Positions 1-10,000 of a stretch of DNA of 63,444 bases are shown here, one piece after another. How positions within the stretch are numbered: position 1 is the first letter of the stretch; every line of letters begins with the position of its first letter. The DNA comes from Branchiostoma floridae (taxonomy: Eukaryota > Chordata > Leptocardii > Amphioxiformes > Branchiostomatidae), in the NCBI RefSeq assembly GCF_000003815.2, contig NC_049985.1:16677751-16741194 (forward strand), in the 5' to 3' direction. A program made the position numbers and the translations under genes. Below the pieces are notes generated by a model, which saw only the letters and a program-made list of their open reading frames with translations, made no database searches and was not told the origin of the DNA.

Positions 1-1242
1 CTACAGGTAAGGGTTGTACGTTACGATATTGCAACGATAATGCTATGATATCGTACAATATCGCATATCATAGCAACATTGAAATTAATATGTATGTAGT
101 AGAGACGTAACGCCATTTCGCTACGATAAACGATATGATGACGTACAGTTTAATTCACGTCACGTGTGAAACAAAGTACGTGACGTGTGACATAAGGTAC
201 GTTACGTCTTTTACAGATGTCACACGTCACATGGTCCTGTGTTTAATTCAAAGATACGTGACGTCTTTTACGTGCGACCTCAAACATGTCACACTTCTAG
301 TCGTCACACATCAATGTATGTCCCCCTTTATTCATGTGACTACCATCAAGCAGCGACGCCTTGCGGACCTCATTCTTGCGCAGAAGTCCCCATTCTAAAG
401 ACGAGACGTCTTCTTCTAAAGACGAGACGTCTTCTAAACATGGGACTATGGCAATATATTTGTTTGAAAAATACGGGAGCTATATACGTGACGTTTTATC
501 TAAACTCACGTCACATGGGACGTAAAATACGTGGCGTCCGACGTATCACAGAAACGTCATACTTAAATGCGGCATACGCGACGTCCTTTTATCAATAAAT
601 TAGTTAACGATTGAGTAGGACGTGACTAATGTCCACGTCCCACTTTGTAGAACGTACGTGGTGGGTTTTAACAGATGTCTGTTTAATTCACGTCGGGAGT
701 GACATACCTTTGATTGTAAAACATATCTGTTCCTACATTGTCGGTATCACAAAGAAGAGAGAAGTCGTCGAATTTACTTGGTAGTATATTATTATTGTGT
801 TGGTTGACATTGTATTTATCTCATTTATCTGTCAACTATTCTTTGTTGCGACCTGTACTTAAACCAGTGGGTATATATGTACAATAAAGGTCTTTATTCA
901 TTGCAAAAAAGGTAATATCCACTTTGAAAATAATTAACTGTGAAAGTTGACCAATATTCATAATCTATATCGACAGATATCGTAAGATAGTATAAGAGAA
1001 GACATGTGCACACATAATGATAATGCAGGCCTATTATATCTATGAGAAATGATGGGAATAGTATGGCATATAGGTAGGTATACTCATGCCTTATTGCCAT
1101 TCAAATGTGTTTAGCAAACGTGGAGATGTTTCAGAGGCAAGTTCACCTTCTGTGTTGGTGAAAGTCTGGATAGATTTGTATATCTGAGAAGTTCTACGGC
1201 CGTATAACCTTACTTTATTTCTAATTATCTACATCATCACAG
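1..1242. other. Upstream/intronic DNA of receptor A
   Basis: No exon can be supported here. The signal-peptide exon of receptor A was not found and probably lies before the window. Positions about 120-720 hold the degenerate ACGTCA-rich repeat described separately. The rest is AT-rich and unremarkable. Confidence 0.5.
120..720. repeat. Degenerate ACGTCAC/GTGACGT-rich repeat
   Basis: Many copies of ACGTCAC, GTGACGT, CACGTG and the phrase TTTAATTCACGTCA recur in both orientations, giving short imperfect palindromes. A second cluster with the same phrases lies at about 1525-1790. It is probably an old, partly palindromic mobile element. Short open frames in it (135-398, 239-598) have no recognisable domain and are not counted as genes. 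Confidence 0.6.
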
Positions 1243-4146
1243 AGAACGAATGCCACCTGGTGGATCCCTCCGCGAGACAGGACTGCGGTTGGCCGTACAT
1301 TACTCCGGCTGAGTGTCAGGAGCGAGGATGCTGCTGGGATAGTTCATTTCAAGATGCACATTGGTGCTTTTACGGCAAAGGTGGGACATGTATCTAGTTA
1401 TAATATAACCTTAGATGTCTATATTAATATTTTCGAAGCTTATCTGTAAACAATGTCTGACATCTGGCTATTTGTAGAGTCATCATAATAATCATTTCTA
1501 CTTAATTTATACACACACACACGACGTATTACGAACACGTCACACTTAAGTGTGGTATATGTGACGTCCTTCTACCAATAACTTAGTTAACAATCAATGA
1601 CGACGAATTACGTAGGAGGTGACTTGTCACGTCACACATTTAAATCACGTCACGTGTGGCACAGAGTATGTAACGTCTTTTAACAGATGGCACGCGTCAC
1701 ATCCTACATACCAAAATACGTCACACATGGCTTATGTTCCTGTGTTTAATTCACGTCATGTGTGACATAAGATACTATATACGTGCTATTTCATGCAAAT
1801 GAGGATAAAAGTGTGTTGATATCAACAGTAGTGTTATCACCGTGGAAACTGTCGGTTCTTTACACATGCGACCTGTTTTGTCCAATTGAATCGTGTGTCT
1901 TGATAACTGACTAATCCTGGCTTCTCTTGACTTTTGCCCAGAGGAATATGACCAGACTTTTTGTCCCTCCAGGCTGTCATCTTGATAATGTCTTATTAAT
2001 GACCTTGTGTTATTGCTGTCTGACACTGTTTGTCACAGCATGTCAAGCAATAAGAAAGATTGTGGACTTTCAGGACCCAGCCCTGATCCGGACCTCTCTT
2101 TGGCTAGTCTTGCGATGCCTCACTCCTTTGGCGCTGATCATGGTGGAATTTTGTTTAGTGTCATCAACTTAGGTTGAAAGTTTGAAACCCTTGTGAATTT
2201 TCTCATAGAAACGTCAGTAACCTTAGTTTAGTATGTCAGCAAAATTTGCCACTCATTTCGGGAAATAGCTTTTCAGAGGGTCGAGATTTTGACATTTTGT
2301 CGGGAAGCGTGCCTCCGGGCGTCCTAAGAACTGTTGCGACTTATGGAAGAGTCAATTTTGCAACATGGGTGTTCCGGAATGAGTCCATTCTGTGTGGAGG
2401 AAATCAAAATTAGACAAAGTCCATTTCGAGTAGTTTTGGATGGTTCATTTCTGCAAAAGGTTGTTATGGAACAGTCCATTTTTGCATTTGGAGGGAGATG
2501 GAATGAAACATGCTATATTTGCTTGGAAGCAAATGTCCAAATTTTCTAGTGACTAAACATTTTCGCAAATAGTATTGATCGATGTAACGTAAAATTATAG
2601 GAGGCAAGGGAAGTTTTCATTGTTTTTGCATCAGCCACAAGTTTTGTACCTTTTTTTCAGAATGTACCCTTTGGACTCGCTGGTTTGACCGTGACGATCC
2701 CAGCGGTACCGCTGACAATGAATTGCTGTCCCTCCTTCGACAGGAGAACCCGGGAGAAATCTGCTCCGGCCCCTCGGCTATCCAGGCCCGCGTCCGTGGG
2801 ACACAAGTACAGGCCTCCCGGACGGGACAGCAGTTCCAGTCTAATGACAAGGCAGTCGGCTTTTTATGCCGGAACTCCGACCAAAGCGACGGGTCNNNNN
2901 NNNNNNNNNNNNNNNNNNNNNNNNNNNNNNNNNNNNNNNNNNNNNNNNNNNNNNNNNNNNNNNNNNNNNNNNNNNNNNNNNNNNNNNNNNNNNNNNNNNN
3001 NNNNNNNNNNNNNNNNNNNNNNNNNNNNNNNNNNNNNNNNNNNNNNNNNNNNNNNNNNNNNNNNNNNNNNNNNNNNNNNNNNNNNNNNNNNNNNNNNNNN
3101 NNNNNNNCCTATGCTTAGCAGATGGTGACTAGGCTGTAACATGAATGACGTGCATATCAAATTACATGTTTTTGTAGCCTCCACTACACCAATGGCAACG
3201 AGTACAAACAGTAATGGGACATCTGTCAATCCAGCTGGAACCATGTCAGGTAAAGATAGAAAAACACGCTTGACTTACTAGCATGCAGCTTCTGGTGTTG
3301 AGTGTAACGAAATTTTTGCAGGAACACCAATCATAGACAAAGGTTTATAACTGCTGGTTTGTGAGCCGTTACACTGTTTTCCGTCTAACATAACGTAATT
3401 ACAGGCGCCATCATAGGAGGTGCGGTAGCGGCTGGGGTCGTCATCCTCATCACAGCAGTCGTTACATTCGTCGTCTACGTTATAAGGTTAGTCATGAGTA
3501 TGTTTTAACCATAAGGCATAATTCTGTGTCTGATACCTGATCCAGTTTGCCTTACGCCGCTCAATAAAAGAAAGGATTACAGGTGGGAACAATTGTCACT
3601 TTAAGTACCTTTTTTTGGTAGCTCAAAATAGCCAATGTGCCAATGACGTATGTAGTTTTCTATCTTCCCTTGCACAGACGACGCTCCAGTGATAGTCATG
3701 TTGAGCGATCGGCTCCCCAGTTTGAGCTCGCAGAGACATACAGCGATGACACCCAAGGTACCCTATCAAATGAAATACCTGCAAGCTTAAAAGCAGTTGA
3801 CGTTCCTTCATGTCTATTATATTGATCTGCCACAACTTTGCACTAAGTTTAATTGGTCATTTGCATGTGCTTCAGTACACGCCCTCTTCGATTCTGTAAT
3901 TCAATAGTCTGTAACGTTACGTCTAAATATTTTGTAGGGGCTCTTCTGTCTGACGATGGCGAGTATGTGGACACTTTGCCGTCCAAGGTAACCTTGGAAC
4001 AGCCTGACAACGTCCCAGTAGATTGTTCAGTGAGCTTGCACCAATCTCGTAACAGTTGTGACTACGAGACCATCTCACAGGCGTCATCCAGCGGACATTA
4101 TCAAGAACTGCAGCCAGCTGTGTATCAGAGCTTGCAGAAATTCTGA
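1243..4146 (+). CDS. Receptor A: trefoil + WxxW type I membrane receptor (5' partial)
   Basis: Exons: 1243-1380, 2661 to the gap at 2896, 3178-3249, 3405-3486, 3678-3757, 3938-4146. The first encodes a complete P-type trefoil domain with six Cys, including DCGW and ERGCCWD and ending WCFYGK. The second encodes a WxxW domain (WTRWFDRDDPSGTADNE) as in mucin-2/CILP proteins; its 3' end is lost in the N-gap. Next come a Ser/Thr/Asn-rich stalk, a membrane helix (GAIIGGAVAAGVVILI, then TAVVTFVVYVIR), a basic juxtamembrane exon (RRRSSDSH) and a tail with GEYVDTLPS, YETI, YQEL and YQSL ending QKF. All visible ectodomain junctions are phase 1, the TM exon is 1-2 and the next 2-1, exactly as in receptors B-D. 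Role inferred: cell-surface recognition with tyrosine-based signalling. The signal exon is not seen, and other exons could hide in the gap. Confidence 0.82.
1525..1790. repeat. Second ACGTCAC-rich repeat cluster
   Basis: In intron 1 of receptor A as drawn. It shares ACGTCACGTGTG, GTCTTTTAACAGATG and TTTAATTCACGTCA phrases with 120-720, so it is the same repeat family. Confidence 0.55.
2896..3107. other. Assembly gap (212 N) in receptor A
   Basis: Run of N that removes the 3' end of the WxxW exon and its splice donor. Reading frames drawn across it are artefacts. Confidence 0.99.
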
Positions 4147-5136
4147 AGTCCTGTTATACAATTCCTGTCAACATCATAATAATTAATTTACACGTCTTGT
4201 ATTGGCACTATCCCTGTATTATCTACTAGTTCAGTCTAAAGATACTTCAGTAACACTAAGGTTGGATCGTCGCTATTTTGTGTTTAACTGGCAACATCTG
4301 CTGTTGTGGTATTGATATAGTATAGCACATGAGGATGCCCCTCTATTTGTGACCTTAGATGTTGATACATTATTGTAACTGATGATGTATACCCATGCTC
4401 CAAAATGCTGCAGTTTCTCAAAATCAATGACATACGATGCTTAAGGATGACAAGAAAAGTCTTGTCTTTTGTGAATTTTCAGCTACCTTCATAAATCATT
4501 AACATTACCACGGATGTTTTAATAGATATCTTGAAAATGTAAGACTACAGGCTAATCTCTACATGCGGAAAATGTTTTTACTTATAGTGGACATTTTGCA
4601 TCTTTGAAGATTATACATAGCAAGTGAAGAATATGTTGTATCTTTATTCTGATTACCATATAGCCAGGTGACGTCGACCAATTGGAAGGCTCCATTTCCC
4701 CATAAGGCCGCAGAAAGTAAATCTTATGGATGACATCACAGGGCACTCATTGATTTTCGCCTGATTGAAAAAATATTTTCCCTCCAAAGATGGTGAACAT
4801 GTACCATGGTGAAAGAGTACCACAATGAAAAATGTATTGTTTAGTAGACTAAGCCTTCATTGTACTTGCAAAATTGGCACTAGTGAGGACATGTGCTCTC
4901 ATGGCTGTAGTTGTAGTGAAACTAAATTTTAGTTCGATAGTAAATGTGTCACCAATGTCATAGCCATGACTGTAGTTGTCAACTTGGTAAATGATACCAA
5001 TCTACCACACTAGTGTCACGTTAAATCTGTTTACTTTTTGAATGCAGAAATAAAAGACTTGTTGGCTGTGATACTACGCTTCAACGTTACAACGTTTATG
5101 GTGTCTATTTTGAAAATCTAGATTCATGTATCTTTT
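4147..5136. other. 3' flank of receptor A
   Basis: AT-rich sequence after the stop codon, presumably 3' UTR and intergenic DNA. A possible polyadenylation signal (AATAAA) occurs near 5050. No coding potential is seen. Confidence 0.4.
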
Positions 5137-5585
5137 TTCCTCTAATGTTCTCCCTTCCTCTAATGTCCACCCTCTAAATAATGTCCGCCCTTCCTCTAAA
5201 TAATGTCCGCCCTTCTTCTAATTTCCTCCCTCTTAATGTCCGCCCTCTAATGTTCGCCCTTCCTCTAATGTCTGCCCTTCCTCTAATGTCCGCCCTTCCT
5301 CTAATGTCTGCCCTAATGTCCGCCCTTCCTCTAATGTCCGCCCTCTAATGTCTGCCCTTCCTCTAATGTCCGCCCTTCCTCCAATGTCCGCCCTTCCTCT
5401 AATGTCCGCCTCTAATGTCCGCCCTTCCTCTAATGTCCGCCTCTAATGTCCGCCCTTCCTCTAATGTCCGCCTCTAATGTCCGCCCTTCCTTCCTCTAAT
5501 GTCCGCCCTTCCTCTAATGTCCACCCTTTCCTCTAATGTCCGCCCTTCCTTTAATTTCCTCCACTGCTCTAATTTCTTCCCTGTC
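5137..5585 (+). repeat. CTCTAATGTCCGCCCTTC minisatellite
   Basis: Imperfect tandem repeat of about 10-18 bp units built from CTCTAATGTCCGCCCTTC, with shortened units lacking CTTC. Strong strand asymmetry (pyrimidine-rich plus strand). No open frame of interest. Confidence 0.9.
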
Positions 5586-5764
5586 CTCACTGTACAGTGA
5601 GTGCTTCATTCCTTTTGTGCCCATTCAACTTCTTTCTTTGTTACATTCCATCCATTAGTTCTTTTGCATTAGTTTTATACTCGACTAAACCGACATAAGT
5701 TTGAAAAATAAGGTCCGTGCCATTTGGGCACATTGGCATTACATGGTTTACATTTTACTTGTTA

Positions 5765-6342
5765 CGAGGGGCGTTCAAGAAGTAATCCACCTGACCCATT
5801 TCCCAAAGGAGGAGATTAATGAAACTTGGTGCAGTTATTAGTCTTTCTCTTCATAGGAATCACCCAGAGTTATGCATTTCTACCATCGTTTGATGCAGCT
5901 CTGTACACCGTTTTTGTAGGACGCCCCAGGTTGGTCCTGCAACAGATGCCTCATCAATGGCAGAAGAGGGACGACCAGGTCTGGGAGCTGTTTCCACAGA
6001 CTTCCGGTCATGTTTGAATTCACAATGCCAGCGTTTTACAAGGTCATATGATGGGGAATCATCACCATAAGTTTCTTTTATTTCATCAAAAGTCTCATTT
6101 GGTATGCGTCCTTTCAAATACAAAAACCGGATCACTGCGCGACACTCAACTGGCTCCATTTCACACCTGGTCCATTTCACACCTGACTCAGTTCAAACAC
6201 CTTTAAATCAAAAACCAAAATTAGTTCAGAGCTGTTTTTTGCAACATAACCCATAGAGATATGAATCATTATATATGCAAAATTTCATCTAGATCAGACA
6301 ACTGGAAGTGGGTCAGGTGGATTACTTCTTGAACGCCCCTCG
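5765..6342 (-). mobile_element. Deleted mariner-like element with TA target site
   Basis: Terminal inverted repeats start CGAGGGGCGTTCAAGAAGTA at both ends and extend through AATCCACCTGACCCA. TA dinucleotides flank both ends (5763-5764 and 6343-6344), the Tc1/mariner target. At 578 bp it is less than half of an autonomous mariner; only the transposase N-terminus remains, on the minus strand. Confidence 0.92.
5860..6180 (-). pseudogene. Mariner transposase N-terminal fragment (HTH_48-like)
   Basis: The first ~75 residues carry a mariner-type N-terminal helix-turn-helix: FLYLKGRIPNETFDEIKETY, then SYDLVKRWHCEFKHDRKSVE and a linker APRPGRPSSAIDE. The D,D34D catalytic core is absent, and the tail after VAGP does not resemble transposase. 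This is a relic that cannot catalyse transposition. Proteins of this short type are sometimes annotated as GVQW3-like. Confidence 0.8.
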
Positions 6343-6618
6343 TAGTTTCACTGCGGAGAGCCGACATATACAGATACAGATGCTATTTTGAACTGTTGGT
6401 ATAATTCCAGGTTCTATATTTTACATGTTTGCTTTACTACATTTTACACGTTAGTTTTACTGCAGTTCCCGCTTGTAACCTGGTCCTGAAAAATAGATAG
6501 AAGAAATAGCAGTGACCAAGATGTGGAATAATGTGTTTTGACATGGATTATGACGAGAGCCCTGTTGATTCAACGTGTTAAGTATGGTGAACGTATAATA
6601 GACAGTGCCATGTTTAGA

Positions 6619-7017
6619 TAATGTTGACTTGATCAATGGATGACATACCTTGGGAACCCCAAAAATGATGTAAGCGTGCGAAAAGTTTGTCAAAAAAATT
6701 TCCTTCATTTCGTTATGAAATCTAAGTTTTCAGCAAGGTTGAATCAAATATAACACGAGTGTGATATATTGTACAATAGATTCTTCATTTTTGTTCTTTC
6801 GTTCTTTTTTGACTTTGAATTAATTTTGGCATTCTATGACAGAAGTATTTGTTCGATATTTTGTTTGCGATCTATTGCATGTATTTGCTCATTTTGCGGC
6901 TGCTTTGTATGATCTAAAGTATGTTTGAAAACTTTCTTATCTTTTTTTGGAAACGGCCTAAAATTTACACGCACGAGGATGTCATCCATATATATATGAT
7001 CAAATTGAAATAGCCTT
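6619..7017. mobile_element. Inverted-repeat element (ATGTTGA...GGATGACAT arms)
   Basis: The left arm near 6621-6647 (ATGTTGACTTGATC..GGATGACA) is inverted near 6975-7015. The same arm sequence forms the inner inverted repeats at 23353 and 24247, so this is a second copy of one MITE-like family, lying just downstream of the lectin stop codon. Confidence 0.55.
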
Positions 7018-7054
7018 GCTAGTATAGACAGAAAATTTTCAGGCAATGGTACGG

Positions 7055-10000
7055 TTATAAATAAGTACCTGGAACAGACTGGCATATGAAGCGTTTTGGC
7101 AGGTCGCATGATGAGTCAGCCCACTTGTTTTTCTGGGAGTAATGAACGCAATCTTGGTTGCTCTCTCGGTTGTCCGGTTGTCCCGGAGCCCAGGAGTTGT
7201 ACGCCCCAAGTGCAGAACCATCCACCCACTCAAAGCTTCCCTCTTCGCGCCGATCGTGCAGGCCGAACCAGGCCGAGGGACCAGAATTGCGCAAGGAGAT
7301 CAGGAAGGCGTTGGTCTCGGCGTCTCGGGGTATGGCTAGGCTGCCGCCATCTCGACGACTGCAGATGGCGGACGCTTCGCTGAAGGTCTTAGAAGTGTTG
7401 AAGGCCCTGTAGAAAGTGCCTCTGAATACTGCGTAACCTTGAAGACTAGACCCTGGGAAAAAGAGTCAAGAACAGAAGCAGGGATAAACATTAGTGATGT
7501 TGAAGATGTTCAAGAATTACCGACAAAATGTTACATTTACTTCATCAAAAGGCCCGTCAGGTTGTATAGTTTTATTTGATACCAGCATAACTAATAACTA
7601 ATAAAGTCAGTACAACACTATGTTAGATATGATAACAGACATATGAATTTATACATATGAGTGCATATTACTGACGAAAAAACAACAACATAATAATCAA
7701 TGCCACATTCATAGGATGTAATTTATCCGTTCCAATGTAAATTTGAAAATCCTGCATAGGAATTATTGATTAGGTAAAACATACCATTCAATAGAATAAT
7801 GATAGTAAGTAGCATAAATTTTCTGCTCTTTAATTACATTTTTTCAAATAGTACACACGACAACGGAAACTCTCTTACCCTGCGTGTTACTCATCTCGTC
7901 AAGACGCTGCTCCAAGGCGGCGGTTCGGTTGCTCTCCTTGTCCAGGTCTCGCTTCAAGGCGTCAACAGTGGTGGACAGTCGGCGCAAGTCGTCTTGGTCG
8001 CGCTTTAAGGTGTCAACAAGGTCGACCAGTTGGCGTATGTTGTCGTCGCGCTCCAAGGTGTCAACACTGGTGGACAGTCGCGGCGCTCGTCGTCTTGGTC
8101 GCGCTTCAGGCTGTCTACAAGTTTGGCCAGTTGGCGTATGTTGTCGTGATCGCGCTTCAGGGCACCAACAGTGGTGGACAGTTGAGTCATTTCCTAGAGA
8201 TAAATGTTAGCGTACCAAACGTAAGAAATCAATAAGGGAAAACAGCATCATCTTCCGTCTTCATAATCCCTTAAAGGAGCCTAATTCGATTAGAAAGTAC
8301 TTGGAGATTTGAAAAGAATACTGAATGTAGAATTTGATGCGCTCGCGTGGATTAGTGGATACTTTGTCGTATAATGTGAAGTAGTGTGCATTTTTCTTCC
8401 TGAAATTATTGTATATCGAATAATAACACTCTCGTCTGGAGTCTAGGACTCTTTTAGAAATAATAACAGAAACAGCATTAATACATATTCAAAATCTTTG
8501 TGGTGCAAGAGTGTTTACCTCTTTACTGATGAACGTCAGAGTCGCGAATCCCAGAACGACCAGGGTTAGCAGCACGGCAATGCCCACGCGGATGCGGTAG
8601 GAGCGGATGAAGTCACAGAGGGCACGGCGTCTGCTTGCTTCACCTGTATACGTGCGGTCTGTGAGAAAACAAAAACTTTTAGACTAAGGGATGCTTTTTT
8701 AAACATTGCACCGTATTTCCCAACGCAAACGTTGGAATTACCCAGATTTTTTTAAAAACTACAGGCAATGAATGACAAAATACCAACAAAGGTTGGAATT
8801 GGAGAGTCAAAAAATTGGAGAAGTCCAATTTTGCGTTGGAAATTACAGTTCAACTTTGATCCGGATTAGATACATTAGGCTTACACACATTGCAATAGAT
8901 TACATATCAGTCAACAGACTGAATCAGTGACAGATCTCCCTATAAGATTGCTAAGATCCACAGCATGGTAGACAGAGGTACATTCAGGAAACAATACTGT
9001 TAACATACAAATAGCTAACCGATCTTGTCGATATTAGGATTATATTTGCTTCTTTAACTTAAAACTACATAACAATACTACTGCCGGTCTCATCTGACGC
9101 CTTAAGGCTAAATATTTTTCTTGAAACGAAGCAGTCTGGCAGAAAAGAAAGGTTTGACTATGAAATTATGTGCTCTTTTAACTTTTCGGGCCGTTTGTTG
9201 AAATTTTATTATTTAAGATGTCGGGGTCAATGGATTGCTTTAGAAATCAGATTTGTCTGTATTGCAGTCGGTCGAGTTAGTATAATAGCGAGATAATCGT
9301 ACGATTTTGATGTGGCAGAATGCTCAAGCAGTCTATGACATAATTAACCGTCGATAATGTCCTATAAGACAGCCTTTTCCGCAACAAGACAACTAAATTT
9401 TGTATCGCACCTGCACGACTGCAACCAGTTTGTGATCATACGAAACTAGCACGGTAAATGTGGCTAGACCTAGTAAGACAAAGTCAAGACAGCTGCTGGA
9501 CAAAAAAAACGCAGGATTCCAAAGTTTTACCTGCCCGGGTGACGTACAAAGCGTTGGGTATACTCGCAGCGGCGTCCGCAATGGACGCCCAATCAGTCTG
9601 CGGCTGCTGCGTGGTGGGTGTGGTGCCTGGAGATTAATAGCATTAATTATAATGACGCTGATGGTATGCGTTTAGGAAAACAGTCGCTCAAGAATTTGAA
9701 GAAATCAAACACAACATAATTTTCATAAATATCATCCTAACTATTAGATTGCTAAGATTCACGGCACGGTAGACAGAGGTGCATTATACTATATTGTTAA
9801 CATACAAATAGCTAACAGATCTTGCCGATATTAGGATTATATTTGCTTCTTTAAAACCACTTAACAATGGTACTACCGGTCACACCTGACGCCTTGTAGC
9901 TAAAATTAATATTTTCTTGAAACGAAGCAACCTGCCAGAAGAGAAAGGCTTTATTATGAAATGATGGGCTCTTTTAACCTTTCGGGCCGTTTGTTGAAAT

